64,000 nt of DNA from assembly GCA_947650285.1 (NCBI GenBank), contig CANTFL010001311.1:124001-188000 (forward strand), given 5' to 3'. The position numbers and the translations under genes were made by a program. Of this stretch, positions 21,363 through 35,471 are shown one piece after another; the first letter of the stretch is position 1, and each line of letters starts with the position of its first letter. This DNA is from Hyaloperonospora brassicae (lineage: Eukaryota > Oomycota > Peronosporomycetes > Peronosporales > Peronosporaceae). The notes under the pieces are model-generated. The model was not told the DNA's origin. It saw only the letters and a program-made list of their open reading frames with translations, and ran no database searches.

Positions 21363-22528
21363 ATGGGTCGGAACGACGACGACGAGGAATACGTTAGGTA
21401 TACAATCGTCACGTTTCCAGCAACGGACGCGCTACCTTCGATCACCGCGAAGATCAATCTCCTAAGCTCTACCGAGGCACTGCAAAAAGCTGGCTCAAGT
21501 GGAGCATGCGCTTCAAGAGCCTCGTTGCGCGGAATCACAGGTCCACGGATCAAGCAGCAAGCCAGCTCATGATTTTCATCGAAGGAGAGCTTGGACAGGA
21601 CGTCCAGACTCTCGCTCGACAAGCAGTCGAAGCGAATGCCTCGTTCGAGGACTTTTACTACCAAATAGGAATGCTGATGGTCCCTGGCGACTTCAGCGAG
21701 GACCTCGACGAAGAGCTGTAGTCGTTATCCAAGCTACGCGACGAGACGGTGCAAGCTATCAGTCGCCGTTTGAAGGAGCTCGTACGCCTCTTCGCGGAGC
21801 TACCAACGAACGCCGAAATCATTCCGGAGGTGCAGCAATGCCTCTTCTCCAAGCGCGCCATGCCGAACGACTGGCAAGACAAACTTGCAGTTGCGGGCGA
21901 CCACTACGACAAGCTGACGGCGCTTGCTCTGTACTTCGAGCGTCTCGAGAAGCTTGAGAAGGTCAACGGCCGCGACAAGTCGCACAACAGCAACATCAAC
22001 AATGAAACCGGCGGTAAAGCCTCTCGCTTCTCAAACGCATATAAACATGAGTCCAACAACAAAAAGCATAAGCAAGACACCAAGAGCAGGGGAAACATCA
22101 CTTCAAAGCCAAATCCCAAAGGCAAGTACGGTACCTTCCACAAGACCGACTCGCACGACTCCGCTGACTGCTTCGTCCCCAAGAAGCAGCGTCAGGATGA
22201 GAAAAAGCGAAGGGAAGTCAATTTAAAGCAGCCGACAAAGAACTATCCTCGATTCAACGAGTCAAGCGACAGCGAAGACGAGATCAATCTGATCAGCTTG
22301 CTTGAGAAAGAGCCAGCAAACAAGATTGCGCCACTGCGCATCAAGGTGCAGATTCGACACAAAAATCGCGCGTCCGACGCTCTGTTCGATAGCGGTGCAT
22401 CAAGGAGCATCATCCATGAAACCACGATGAGCGCCAACATCAAGCACAGAAGCAAGCTCGATCACTCATCTACAATGTTCAAGACAGTTGGCGGCGACGT
22501 GACGAGCAGCGGCTCCACAGTGGTGTAG
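21363..22528 (+). pseudogene. Unit 1 gag and protease
   Basis: The frame at 21363 (MGRNDDDEEYVRYTIVTFPA) must shift before about 21460 to reach KLYRGTAKSWLKWSMRFKSL, a capsid start, and runs to a TAG at 21719-21721. The same frame resumes at 21749 (MQAISRRLKELVRLFAELPT) through a basic stretch and a zinc-knuckle relic GTFHKTDSHDSADC, where the first Cys of the C-x2-H-x4-H-x4-C form is Gly. It then reaches the retropepsin site LFDSGASRSI (about 22380) and ends at a TAG (22526-22528). The shift and both stops are present in all six units. Unit 1 has GDFSEDLD where units 2-4 have GYFSEDLD. Confidence 0.88.
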
Positions 22529-25341
22529 TTTCGTTTCCCCAAGCTCAACCCTACGTCCACAATCACTCATCGCTTTGAAGTGATCAACTTCAGCCAAGAC
22601 GAGATGGTCATCGGGCGCGATCTCATGGATTCGCTTGGAATTGTGCTCAACTTCAAAGACAAAGTCGTCCAGTGGGATGGACACCAAACGTATCTCAACA
22701 AGGGTGGCAGTGGCACAGCATCGGTTCGCGCGGACACTCGTGATCGTGAGTTTCCAGACGAGTACAAGGAGGTCGTTGACGACGGTTTCCGTCCTACCGA
22801 CTTGGTGCCCGATCACCTGCCGGCACTGCTCGCCGCTCGCGTCCTAAAGCTTTTGGAGGAGCATCAACTATTGTACGACAGCCACTTGGGTCGAATGCGC
22901 TTTGACGACTACGTTCTTCCACTGTCGAAGGACTTCCGTGCTGTCCATGCAACTCCGTACGCACTGCCTCGCTCGATGGAAGCCAAGGCCGAAGACGAGA
23001 TCCAGCGCCTGCTCGACGCGGATGTTCTTGAGCAAATCTACGACTCCGATATGGCATCGCCAGCCTTCTTCATCACGAAGGTAAATGGATCGCTGCGTTT
23101 GCTTATCAACTTCCGAGTGCTGAATAAGTACCTGCGTCGCAGTCCGTAATACGTTCCCAAGATACGCGAGATACTCTTGCGTTTATCTGGCGCCAAGTTC
23201 CTATCTACATTCGACGCATTTGTGGGATATTATGCCAGGAATCTTGCCATGCAGAGTCGAGCTTACACGGCGCTCTATCTTCTATTTGGAAAGTACCAGT
23301 ACAAATGTCTGCCAATGGTGATCTCAACGACATTCGACGAAAACCAAGCGTGCATGGAGAAGATCTTCGGCGATCTCCCGTTCGCAATCGTCTACTTGGA
23401 CGACTTGCTCGTGTACTCAAACACCGAGAGCAAACACCTCGAGCACCTGCGTGTGCTGTTCGAGCGTCTGGTCATGTACGACGTGACACTCAATGGCAAG
23501 AAGTGTCACGTGCTACGCAAGTCTGTCGACTACCTCGGCTTTACACCCACAGCTCAGGGCATTCAACCACAAGCGAAGAAGATCCAAGAAATCAATAAGA
23601 TCGCCGTTCCTCGTAACAAGGTAGAGCTGCGTCGCTTCCTGGGCATGAATTTTTTTTATCGCGATATGATACCCAACAAGCCAGCACTATGTGCGCCGCT
23701 GAACCGCTTCACGAGCTCCAAAATCGCATTCACATGGCTGCAAAGCGACACCGACGCGTTCCGCGCCGTCCAGAAGGCGTTTACAGAAGCTGTGTTGCTG
23801 GCGTTCCATGACTTTGACCTCCCATTCCACGTCTACGCTGATGCAAGTGGAAAGCAGCTTGGCTGTATCGTGATGCAAGAAAACAAGATCATCGCCTGTT
23901 ACTCTCGCACGCTTAACAAACACCGGATCAATTATACAACGATGGAGCTCGATCTCCTGTCGATTGTGGAGCTGCTTTGCGAGTATTGCACCATGTTGAT
24001 TGGCTATGAGGTCATTGTGCACACCGATCACAAAAACCTCATCTATCCGAACGAATCAAGTCTCAGAGTCAAGCCCTCAAAGCTGCTTCTTTCCAAATAC
24101 ATTTTGTCGTTGCACTACATCAAGGGCGTAAAGAACTTCGGCGCGGACGCCTTTTCCCGAATGCGATTTGACACAGTAGAGCAAGCGCAAATGCACGACG
24201 AGATTAACGCCGCGACGGACGATCCACCATGTGTCATGCACAGCCCAGTCATCCTCCAGAACCAAGAGCGCGATGAAACGATCCAGACGATTAGGTCTGT
24301 GTGCCTCGCCGGCCAGAACAACCCAGATTGCAAGTTTCTTGCTCTCCTCGGATGCACGCTTGTCGCATTTCAAGGTCGCGTCGTTGTCCCAGACACCTTG
24401 CGTGACGACCTCCTGGATTGGTACCACCACAATCTCGGGCACGCTGGTCTTGATCGCCTGTACAAGACGATTCGACAGTCGCTTTACTGGCCTGCAATGG
24501 AATCGTCGATCATCAAGCGCGTCAAGTTGTGTCTGACGTGCAAACGAGCTTACGTCCACGTCGGGAGACAAGACTACGGACTACTACCACCAAGGAAGCT
24601 CAAGACAGTGAACCCGTAGACGTTGTGCACATCGACCTTATTGGTCCGTACGATGGCTATTACAGTATCACTATCATCGTTCAAGCGACACGCTGGCTCG
24701 AAGTCGGCGTATAACCAGACAAGAATAGCCTGACGACAGCAGAGAGCTTCGACCGCGAGTGGATTTGCCGTTATTCCCGTCCAGTTCAAGTCATTCATGA
24801 TCTCGGTGCTGATTTCACTGGTGAGGAGTTCCAAGAACTTTTGCAGAGCTACAGGATTTAGTCAAAACCGATCACTGCAAAGAACCCGCAAGGCAATGCA
24901 ATTTGCCAGCGCGTCGACATGGAGCTTCTCAATGTTGTTCGTTTTCACGACAATATCGACTGGAAGAAAGCACTGCGCTACGCCGCGTTTGCTGTTCGAG
25001 CCAGTTATCGCAGCATTTTGGACGCATCGCCTGGCCAACTCATCTTTGTCCAGGACATGATCACACACAAGCTATACAAAGCAAAATGGAGCTACATGTC
25101 CAAGCGGCGATTCGACGCGATTCTCGCCGACAAAGACCGAGAAAACGACAAGCGCATTTCGCACTTATACAATGTCAGTGACACCGTCATGATCCGAGTA
25201 CCAAAGCCGTTTCGCGCGAAGACTCGCCCGGTAGCCAATGGACCATTCACCATCACGGACGTCCACGACAACGGCACGATCACATTCGACAAAGGATCGA
25301 CAACGCAGCAAGTGAGCATCCGCCGCGTGTTCCCGTGTTAG
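22529..25341 (+). pseudogene. Unit 1 pol: protease end, RT, RNase H, integrase
   Basis: 22580-23149 encodes the protease end (VIGRDLMDSLGI) and RT fingers (SPAFFITKVNGSLRLL), closed by TAA 23147-23149. 23177-24619 encodes the RT palm with intact YLDDLLVYS (about 23394), RNase H (VYADASGKQLG, TMELDLLSIVELL, VHTDHKNLIYP) and the integrase zinc finger (HHNLGHAGLDRLYKTIRQ, CLTCKR). Near 24615 a one-base loss shifts the frame. The integrase core continues with VVHIDLIGPYDGYY, TAA 24712-24714, IHDLGADFTGEEF, TAG 24859-24861, and NPQGNAICQRVDMELL, where the catalytic Glu of the D,D-E triad is Gln. It ends at TAG 25339-25341. No chromodomain. Confidence 0.9.
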
Positions 25342-25364
25342 CGCACAAGTTCATGGAAGTAGGA

Positions 25365-25626
25365 TGACATGACTGAGATGTCATCTCCACTTCAACCTGG
25401 TCCGACCAGTTGTTAGTTCATTGCATATCATTACCAACCAGACCTGAAGCAGCCAGTATGAACCCACGCGCATCGGACGTAGTACACAGCGGTATAGAGT
25501 ATCTGTAGAGCGCCACGTGCTATCGCTAATATTCAATTCATTCTCATTTTTACCACAAATCCCAGAGTCGCCTTCAAACAAGCTCCTCTGGCTTGATCGG
25601 TCCCTCTTCCAGCCAAAGGCCTGTCA
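25365..25626 (+). repeat. Array LTR 2 (262 bp)
   Basis: Shared between units 1 and 2. One copy of the 42-bp unit. Preceded by the purine tract GGAAGTAGGA, a variant of GGAAGGAGAA found before the later LTRs. Confidence 0.93.
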
Positions 25627-25676
25627 TTTTGATTAATCAAATTTGAATCGGAGCTGTAGAATCCCTTCCCATCGCC

Positions 25677-26842
25677 ATGGGTCGGAACGACGACGACGAG
25701 GAATACGTCAGGTATACAATCGTCACGTTTCCAGCAACGGACGCGCTACCTTCGATCACCGCGAAGATCAATCTTCTAAGCTCTACCGAGGCACTGCAAA
25801 AAGCTGGCTCAAGTGGAGCATGCGCTTCAAGAGCCTCGTTGCGCGGAATCACAGGTCCACGGATCAAGCAGCAAGCCAGCTCATGATTTTCATCGAAGGA
25901 GAGCTTGGACAGGACGTCCAGACTCTCGCTCGACAAGCAGTCGAAGCGAATGCCTCGTTCGAGGACTTTTACTACCAAATAGGAATGCTGATGGTCCCTG
26001 GCTACTTCAGCGAGGACCTCGACGAAGAGCTGTAGTCGTTACCCAAGCTACGCGACGAGACGGTGCAAGCTATCAGTCGCCGTTTGAAGGAGCTCGTACG
26101 CCTCTTCGCGGAGCTACCAACGAACGCCGAAATCATTCCGGAGGTGCAGCAATGCCTCTTCTCCAAGCGCGCCATGCCGAACGACTGGCAAGACAAACTT
26201 GCAGTTGCGGGCGACCACTACGACAAGCTGACGGCGCTTGTTCTGTACTTCGAGCGTCTCGAGAAGCTTGAGAAGGTCAACGGCCGCGACAAGTCGCACA
26301 ACAGCAACATCAACAATGAAACCGGCGGTAAAGCCTCTCGCTTCTCAAACGCATATAAACATGAGTCCAACAACAAAAAGCATAAGCAAGACACCAAGAG
26401 CAGGGGAAACATCACTTCAAAGCCAAATCCCAAAGGCAAGTACGGTACCTTCCACAAGACCGACTCGCACGACTCCGCTGACTGCTTCGTCCCCAAGAAG
26501 CAGCGTCAGGATGAGAAAAAGCGAAGGGAAGTCAATTTAAAGCAGCCGACAAAGAACTATCCTCGATTCAACGAGTCAAGCGACAGCGAAGACGAGATCA
26601 ATCTGATCAGCTTGCTTGAGAAAGAGCCAGCAAACAAGATTGCGCCACTGCGCATCAAGGTGCAGATTCGACACAAAAATCGCGCGTCCGACGCTCTGTT
26701 CGATAGCGGTGCATCAAGGAGCATCATCCATGAAACCACGATGAGCGCCAACATCAAGCACAGAAGCAAGCTCGATCACTCATCTACAATGTTCAAGACA
26801 GTTGGCGGCGACGTGACGAGCAGCGGCTCCACAGTGGTGTAG
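25677..26842 (+). pseudogene. Unit 2 gag and protease
   Basis: Same architecture and same lesions as unit 1 (stops at 26033 and 26840). Differs by GYFSEDLD for GDFSEDLD and LTALVLYFER for LTALALYFER. Confidence 0.88.
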
Positions 26843-29656
26843 TTTCGTTTCCCCAAGCTCAACCCTACGTCCACAATCACTCATCGCTTTGAAGTGATCA
26901 ACTTCAGCCAAGACAAGATGGTCATCGGGCGCGATCTCATGGATTCGCTTGGAATTGTGCTCAACTTCAAAGACAAAGTCGTCCAGTGGGATGGACACCA
27001 AACGTATCTCAACAAGGGTGGCAGTGGCACAGCATCGGTTCGCGCGGACACTCGTGATCGTGAGTTTCCAGACGAGTACAAGGAGGTCGTTGACGACGGT
27101 TTCCGTCCTACCGACTTGGTGCCCGATCACCTGCCGGCACTGCTCGCCGCTCGCGTCCTAAAGCTTTTGGAGGAGCATCAACTATTGTACGACAGCCACT
27201 TGGGTCGAATGCGCTTTGACGACTACGTTCTTCCACTGTCGAAGGACTTCCGTGCTGTCCATGCAACTCCGTACGCACTGCCTCGCTCGATGGAAGCCAA
27301 GGCCGAAGACGAGATCCAGCGCCTGCTCGACGCGGATGTTCTTGAGCAAATCTACGACTCCGATATGGCATCGCCAGCCTTCTTCATCACGAAGGTAAAT
27401 GGATCGCTGCGTTTGCTTATCAACTTCCGAGTGCTGAATAAGTACCTGCGTCGCAGTCCGTAATACGTTCCCAAGATACGCGAGATACTCTTGCGTTTAT
27501 CTGGCGCCAAGTTCCTATCTACATTCGACGCATTTGTGGGATATTATGCCAGGAATCTTGCCATGCAGAGTCGAGCTTACACGGCGCTCTATCTTCTATT
27601 TGGAAAGTACCAGTACAAATGTCTGCCAATGGTGATCTCAACGACATTCGACGAAAACCAAGCGTGCATGGAGAAGATCTTCGGCGATCTCCCGTTCGCA
27701 ATCGTCTACTTACACGACTTGCTCGTGTACTCAAACACCGAGAGCAAACACCTCGAGCACCTGCGTGTGCTGTTCGAGCGTCTGGTCATGTACGACGTGA
27801 CACTCAATGGCAAGAAGTGTCACGTGCTACGCAAGTCTGTCGACTACCTCGGCTCTACACCCACAGCTCAGGGCATTCAACCACAAGCGAAGAAGATCCA
27901 AGAAATCAATAAGATCGCCGTTCCTCGTAACAAGGTAGAGCTGCGTCGCTTCCTGGGCATGAATTTTTTTTTATCGCGATATGATACCCAACAAGCCAGC
28001 ACTATGTGCGCCGCTGAACCGCTTCACGAGCTCCAAAATCGCATTCACATGGCTGCAAAGCGACACCGACGCGTTCCGCGCCGTCCAGAAGGCGTTTACA
28101 GAAGCTGTGTTGCTGGCGTTCCATGACTTTGACCTCCCATTCCACGTCTACGCTGATGCAAGTGGAAAGCAGCTTGGCTGTATCGTGATGCAAGAAAACA
28201 AGATCATCGCCTATTACTCTCGCACGCTTAACAAACACCGGATCAATTATACAGCGATGGAGCTCGATCTCCTGTCGATTGTGGAGCTGCTTTGCGAGTA
28301 TTGCACCATGTTGATTGGCTATGAGGTCATTGTGCACACCGATCACAAAAACCTCATCTATCCGAACGAATCAAGTCTCAGAGTCAAGCCCTCAAAGCTG
28401 CTTCTTTCCAAATACATTTTGTCGTTGCACTACATCAAGGGCGTAAAGAACTTCGGCGCGGACGCCTTTTCCCGAATGCGATTTGACACAGTAGAGCAAG
28501 CGCAAATGCACGACGAGATTAACGCCGCGACGGACGATCCACCATGTGTCATGCACAGCCCAGTCATCCTCCAGAACCAAGAGCGCGATGAAACGATCCA
28601 GACGATTAGGTCTGTGTGCCTCGCCGGCCAGAACAACCCAGATTGCAAGTTTCTTGCTCTCCTCGGATGCACGCTTGTCGCATTTCAAGGTCGCGTCGTT
28701 GTCCCAGACACCTTGCGTGACGACCTCCTGGATTGGTACCACCACAATCTCGGGCACGCTGGTCTTGATCGCCTGTACAAGACGATTCGACAGTCGCTTT
28801 ACTGGCCTGCAATGGAATCGTCGATCATCAAGCGCGTCAAGTTGTGTCTGACGTGCAAACGAGCTTACGTCCACGTCGGGAGACAAGACTACGGACTACT
28901 ACCACCAAGGAAGCTCAAGACAGTGAACCCGTAGACGTTGTGCACATCGACCTTATTGGTCCGTACGATGGCTATTACAGTATCACTATCATCGTTCAAG
29001 CGACACGCTGGCTCGAAGTCGGCGTATAACCAGACAAGAATAGCCTGACGACAGCAGAGAGCTTCGACCGCGAGTGGATTTGCCGTTATTCCCGTCCAGT
29101 TCAAGTCATTCATGATCTCGGTGCTGATTTCACTGGTGAGGAGTTCCAAGAACTTTTGCAGAGCTACAGGATTTAGTCAAAACCGATCACTGCAAAGAAC
29201 CCGCAAGGCAATGCAATTTGCCAGCGCGTCGACATGGAGCTTCTCAATGTTGTTCGTTTTCACGACAATATCGACTGGAAGAAAGCACTGCACTACGCCG
29301 CGTTTGCTGTTCGAGCCAGTTATCGCAGCATTTTGGACGCATCGCCTGGCCAACTCATCTTTGTCCAGGACATGATCACACACAAGCTATACAAAGCAAA
29401 ATGGAGCTACATGTCCAAGCGGCGATTCGACGCGATTCTCGCCGACAAAGACCGAGAAAACGACAAGCGCATTTCGCACTTATACAATGTCAGTGACACC
29501 GTCATGATCCGAGTACCAAAGCCGTTTCGCGCGAAGACTCGCCCGGTAGCCAATGGACCATTCACCATCACGGACGTCCACGACAACGGCACGATCACAT
29601 TCGACAAAGGATCGACAACGCAGCAAGTGAGCATCCGCCGCGTGTTCCCGTGTTAG
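26843..29656 (+). pseudogene. Unit 2 pol
   Basis: As unit 1, with a private one-base gain in the T-run near 27963-27972 that shifts the frame between RT and RNase H (MNFFLSRYD instead of MNFFYRDMI). The RT box reads YLHD, with the first catalytic Asp replaced by His. Integrase has AICQR with the catalytic Glu lost. Private change QDKMVIG for QDEMVIG. Confidence 0.88.
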
Positions 29657-29679
29657 CGCACAAGTTCATGGAAGGAGAA

Positions 29680-29941
29680 TGACATGACTGAGACGTCATC
29701 TCCACTTCAACCTGGTCCGACCAGTTGTTAGTTCATTGCATATCATTACCAACCAGACCAGAAGCAGCCAGTATGAACCCACGCGCATGGGACGTAGTAC
29801 ACAGCGGTATAGAGTATCTGTAGAGCGCCACGTGCTATCGCTAATATTCAATTCATTCTCATTTTTACCACAAATCCCAGAGTCGCCTTCAAACAAGCTC
29901 CTCTGGCTTGATCGGTCCCTCTTCCAGCCAAAGGCCTGTCA
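29680..29941 (+). repeat. Array LTR 3 (262 bp)
   Basis: Shared between units 2 and 3. Preceded by GGAAGGAGAA. Carries the A-type sequence GCTAATATTC. Confidence 0.93.
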
Positions 29942-29991
29942 TTTTGATTAATCAAATTTGAATCGGAGCTGAAGAATCCCTTCCCATCGCC

Positions 29992-31157
29992 ATGGGTCGG
30001 AACGACGACAACGAGGAATACGTCAGGTATACAATCGTCACGTTTCCAGCAACGGACGCGCTACCTTCGATCACCGCGAAGATCAATCTTCTAAGCTCTA
30101 CCGAGGCACTGCAAAAAGCTGGCTCAAGTGGAGCATGCGCTTCAAGAGCCTCGTTGCGCGGAATCACAGGTCCACGGATCAAGCAGCAAGCCAGCTCATG
30201 ATTTTCATCGAAGGAGAGCTTGGACAGGACGTCCAGACTCTCGCTCGACAAGCAGTCGAAGCGAATGCCTCGTTCGAGGACTTTTACTACCAAATAGGAA
30301 TGCTGATGGTCCCTGGCTACTTCAGCGAGGACCTCGACGAAGAGCTGTAGTCGTTACCCAAGCTACGCGACGAGACGGTGCAAGCTATCAGTCGCCGTTT
30401 GAAGGAGCTCGTACGCCTCTTCGCGGAGCTACCAACGAACGCCGAAATCATTCCGGAGGTGCAGCAATGCCTCTTCTCCAAGCGCGCCATGCCGAACGAC
30501 TGGCAAGACAAACTTGCAGTTGCGGGCGACCACTACGACAAGCTGACGGCGCTTGTTCTGTACTTCGAGCGTCTCGAGAAGCTTGAGAAGGTCAACGGCC
30601 GCGACAAGTCGCACAACAGCAACATCAACAATGAAACCGGCGGTAAAGCCTCTCGCTTCTCAAACGCATATAAACATGAGTCCAACAACAAAAAGCATAA
30701 GCAAGACACCAAGAGCAGGGGAAACATCACTTCAAAGCCAAATCCCAAAGGCAAGTACGGTACCTTCCACAAGACCGACTCGCACGACTCCGCTGACTGC
30801 TTCGTCCCCAAGAAGCAGCGTCAGGATGAGAAAAAGCGAAGGGAAGTCAATTTAAAGCAGCCGACAAAGAACTATCCTCGATTCAACGAGTCAAGCGACA
30901 GCGAAGACGAGATCAATCTGATCAGCTTGCTTGAGAAAGAGCCAGCAAACAAGATTGCGCCACTGCGCATCAAGGTGCAGATTCGACACAAAAATCGCGC
31001 GTCCGACGCTCTGTTCGATAGCGGTGCATCAAGGAGCATCATCCATGAAACCACGATGAGCGCCAACATCAAGCACAGAAGCAAGCTCGATCACTCATCT
31101 ACAATGTTCAAGACAGTTGGCGGCGACGTGACGAGCAGCGGCTCCACAGTGGTGTAG
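29992..31157 (+). pseudogene. Unit 3 gag and protease
   Basis: As unit 2, with a private change MGRNDDNEEY. It shares GYFSEDLD. Confidence 0.88.
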
Positions 31158-33970
31158 TTTCGTTTCCCCAAGCTCAACCCTACGTCCACAATCACTCATC
31201 GCTTTGAAGTGATCAACTTCAGCCAAGACGAGATGGTCATCGGGCGCGATCTCATGGATTCGCTTGGAATTGTGCTCAACTTCAAAGACAAAGTCGTCCA
31301 GTGGGATGGACACCAAACGTATCTCAACAAGGGTGGCAGTGGCACAGCATCGGTTCGCGCGGACACTCGTGATCGTGAGTTTCCAGACGAGTACAAGGAG
31401 GTCGTTGACGACGGTTTCCGTCCTACCGACTTGGTGCCCGATCACCTGCCGGCACTGCTCGCCGCTCGCGTCCTAAAGCTTTTGGAGGAGCATCAACTAT
31501 TGTACGACAGCCACTTGGGTCGAATGCGCTTTGACGACTACGTTCTTCCACTGTCGAAGGACTTCCGTGCTGTCCATGCAACTCCGTACGCACTGCCTCG
31601 CTCGATGGAAGCCAAGGCCGAAGACGAGATCCAGCGCCTGCTCGACGCGGATGTTCTTGAGCAAATCTACGACTCCGATATGGCATCGCCAGCCTTCTTC
31701 ATCACGAAGGTAAATGGATCGCTGCGTTTGCTTATCAACTTCCGAGTGCTGAATAAGTACCTGCGTCGCAGTCCGTAATACGTTCCCAAGATACGCGAGA
31801 TACTCTTGCGTTTATCTGGCGCCAAGTTCCTATCTACATTCGACGCATTTGTGGGATATTATGCCAGGAATCTTGCCATGCAGAGTCGAGCTTACACGGC
31901 GCTCTATCTTCTATTTGGAAAGTACCAGTACAAATGTCTGCCAATGGTGATCTCAACGACATTCGACGAAAACCAAGCGTGCATGGAGAAGATCTTCGGC
32001 GATCTCCCGTTCGCAATCGTCTACTTACACGACTTGCTCGTGTACTCAAACACCGAGAGCAAACACCTCGAGCACCTGCGTGTGCTGTTCGAGCGTCTGG
32101 TCATGTACGACGTGACACTCAATGGCAAGAAGTGTCACGTGCTACGCAAGTCTGTCGACTACCTCGGCTCTACACCCACAGCTCAGGGCATTCAACCACA
32201 AGCGAAGAAGATCCAAGAAATCAATAAGATCGCCGTTCCTCGTAACAAGGTAGAGCTGCGTCGCTTCCTGGGCATGAATTTTTTTTATCGCGATATGATA
32301 CCCAACAAGCCAGCACTATGTGCGCCGCTGAACCGCTTCACGAGCTCCAAAATCGCATTCACATGGCTGCAAAGCGACACCGACGCGTTCCGCGCCGTCC
32401 AGAAGGCGTTTACAGAAGCTGTGTTGCTGGCGTTCCATGACTTTGACCTCCCATTCCACGTCTACGCTGATGCAAGTGGAAAGCAGCTTGGCTGTATCGT
32501 GATGCAAGAAAACAAGATCATCGCCTATTACTCTCGCACGCTTAACAAACACCGGATCAATTATACAGCGATGGAGCTCGATCTCCTGTCGATTGTGGAG
32601 CTGCTTTGCGAGTATTGCACCATGTTGATTGGCTATGAGGTCATTGTGCACACCGATCACAAAAACCTCATCTATCCGAACGAATCAAGTCTCAGAGTCA
32701 AGCCCTCAAAGCTGCTTCTTTCCAAATACATTTTGTCGTTGCACTACATCAAGGGCGTAAAGAACTTCGGCGCGGACGCCTTTTCCCGAATGCGATTTGA
32801 CACAGTAGAGCAAGCGCAAATGCACGACGAGATTAACGCCGCGACGGACGATCCACCATGTGTCATGCACAGCCCAGTCATCCTCCAGAACCAAGAGCGC
32901 GATGAAACGATCCAGACGATTAGGTCTGTGTGCCTCGCCGGCCAGAACAACCCAGATTGCAAGTTTCTTGCTCTCCTCGGATGCACGCTTGTCGCATTTC
33001 AAGGTCGCGTCGTTGTCCCAGACACCTTGCGTGACGACCTCCTGGATTGGTACCACCACAATCTCGGGCACGCTGGTCTTGATCGCCTGTACAAGACGAT
33101 TCGACAGTCGCTTTACTGGCCTGCAATGGAATCGTCGATCATCAAGCGCGTCAAGTTGTGTCTGACGTGCAAACGAGCTTACGTCCACGGCGGGAGACAA
33201 GACTACGGACTACTACCACCAAGGAAGCTCAAGACAGTGAACCCGTAGACGTTGTGCACATCGACCTTATTGGTCCGTACGATGGCTATTACAGTATCAC
33301 TATCATCGTTCAAGCGACACGCTGGCTCGAAGTCGGCGTATAACCAGACAAGAATAGCCTGACGACAGCAGAGAGCTTCGACCGCGAGTGGATTTGCCGT
33401 TATTCCCGTCCAGTTCAAGTCATTCATGATCTCGGTGCTGATTTCACTGGTGAGGAGTTCCAAGAACTTTTGCAGAGCTACAGGATTTAGTCAAAACCGA
33501 TCACTGCAAAGAACCCGCAAGGCAATGCAATTTGCCAGCGCGTCGACATGGAGCTTCTCAATGTTGTTCGTTTTCACGACAATATCGACTGGAAGAAAGC
33601 ACTGCACTACGCCGCGTTTGCTGTTCGAGCCAGTTATCGCAGCATTTTGGACGCATCGCCTGGCCAACTCATCTTTGTCCAGGACATGATCACACACAAG
33701 CTATACAAAGCAAAATGGAGCTACATGTCCAAGCGGCGATTCGACGCGATTCTCGCCGACAAAGACCGAGAAAACGACAAGCGCATTTCGCACTTATACA
33801 ATGTCAGTGACACCGTCATGATCCGAGTACCAAAGCCGTTTCGCGCGAAGACTCGTCCGGTAGCCAATGGACCATTCACCATCACGGACGTCCACGACAA
33901 CGGCACGATCACATTCGACAAAGGATCGACAACGCAGCAAGTGAGCATCCGCCGCGTGTTGCCGTGTTAG
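31158..33970 (+). pseudogene. Unit 3 pol
   Basis: As unit 2 (YLHD, AICQR, YLGSTPTAQG) but without the T-run insertion, so RT to RNase H to zinc finger stays open over 480 codons (31806-33248). Private changes: YVHGGRQ for YVHVGRQ, and RRVLPC at the end. Confidence 0.88.
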
Positions 33971-33993
33971 CGCACAAGTTCATGGAAGGAGAA

Positions 33994-34255
33994 TGACATG
34001 ACTGAGACGTCATCTCCACTTCAACCTGGTCCGACCAGTTGTTAGTTCATTGCATATCATTACCAACCAGACCAGAAGCAGCCAGTATGAACCCACGCGC
34101 ATGGGACGTAGTACACAGCGGTATAGAGTATCTGTAGAGCGCCACGTGCTATCGCTAATATTCAATTCATTCTCATTTTTACCACAAATCCCAGAGTCGC
34201 CTTCAAACAAGCTCCTCTGGCTTGATCGGTCCCTCTTCCAGCCAAAGGCCTGTCA
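33994..34255 (+). repeat. Array LTR 4 (262 bp)
   Basis: Shared between units 3 and 4. A-type (GCTAATATTC). Confidence 0.93.
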
Positions 34256-34305
34256 TTTTGATTAATCAAATTTGAATCGGAGCTGAAGAATCCCTTCCCA
34301 TCGCC

Positions 34306-35471
34306 ATGGGTCGGAACGACGACGACGAGGAATACGTCAGGTATACAATCGTCACGTTTCCAGCAACGGACGCGCTACCTTCGATCACCGCGAAGATCAA
34401 TCTTCTAAGCTCTACCGAGGCACTGCAAAAAGCTGGCTCAAGTGGAGCATGCGCTTCAAGAGCCTCGTTGCGCGGAATCACAGGTCCACGGATCAAGCAG
34501 CAAGCCAGCTCATGATTTTCATCGAAGGAGAGCTTGGACAGGACGTCCAGACTCTCGCTCGACAAGCAGTCGAAGCGAATGCCTCGTTCGAGGACTTTTA
34601 CTACCAAATAGGAATGCTGATGGTCCCTGGCTACTTCAGCGAGGACCTCGACGAAGAGCTGTAGTCGTTACCCAAGCTACGCGACGAGACGGTGCAAGCT
34701 ATCAGTCGCCGTTTGAAGGAGCTCGTACGCCTCTTCGCGGAGCTACCAACGAACGCCGAAATCATTCCGGAGGTGCAGCAATGCCTCTTCTCCAAGCGCG
34801 CCATGCCGAACGACTGGCAAGACAAACTTGCAGTTGCGGGCGACCACTACGACAAGCTGACGGCGCTTGTTCTGTACTTCGAGCGTCTCGAGAAGCTTGA
34901 GAAGGTCAACGGCCGCGACAAGTCGCACAACAGCAACATCAACAATGAAACCGGCGGTAAAGCCTCTCGCTTCTCAAACGCATATAAACATGAGTCCAAC
35001 AACAAAAAGCATAAGCAAGACACCAAGAGCAGGGGAAACATCACTTCAAAGCCAAATCCCAAAGGCAAGTACGGTACCTTCCACAAGACCGACTCGCACG
35101 ACTCCGCTGACTGCTTCGTCCCCAAGAAGCAGCGTCAGGATGAGAAAAAGCGAAGGGAAGTCAATTTAAAGCAGCCGACAAAGAACTATCCTCGATTCAA
35201 CGAGTCAAGCGACAGCGAAGACGAGATCAATCTGATCAGCTTGCTTGAGAAAGAGCCAGCAAACAAGATTGCGCCACTGCGCATCAAGGTGCAGATTCGA
35301 CACAAAAATCGCGCGTCCGACGCTCTGTTCGATAGCGGTGCATCAAGGAGCATCATCCATGAAACCACGATGAGCGCCAACATCAAGCACAGAAGCAAGC
35401 TCGATCACTCATCTACAATGTTCAAGACAGTTGGCGGCGACGTGACGAGCAGCGGCTCCACAGTGGTGTAG
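34306..35471 (+). pseudogene. Unit 4 gag and protease
   Basis: Matches the unit 2/3 lineage here (GYFSEDLD, APLRIKVQ, SKPNPKGK). Stops shared with all units. Confidence 0.88.

Noticed and set aside
24077..24571. 164-codon minus-strand frame repeated in all six array units
   Set aside because: It lies exactly opposite the RT/RNase H frame and is conserved only because the units are nearly identical. No motif of its own.
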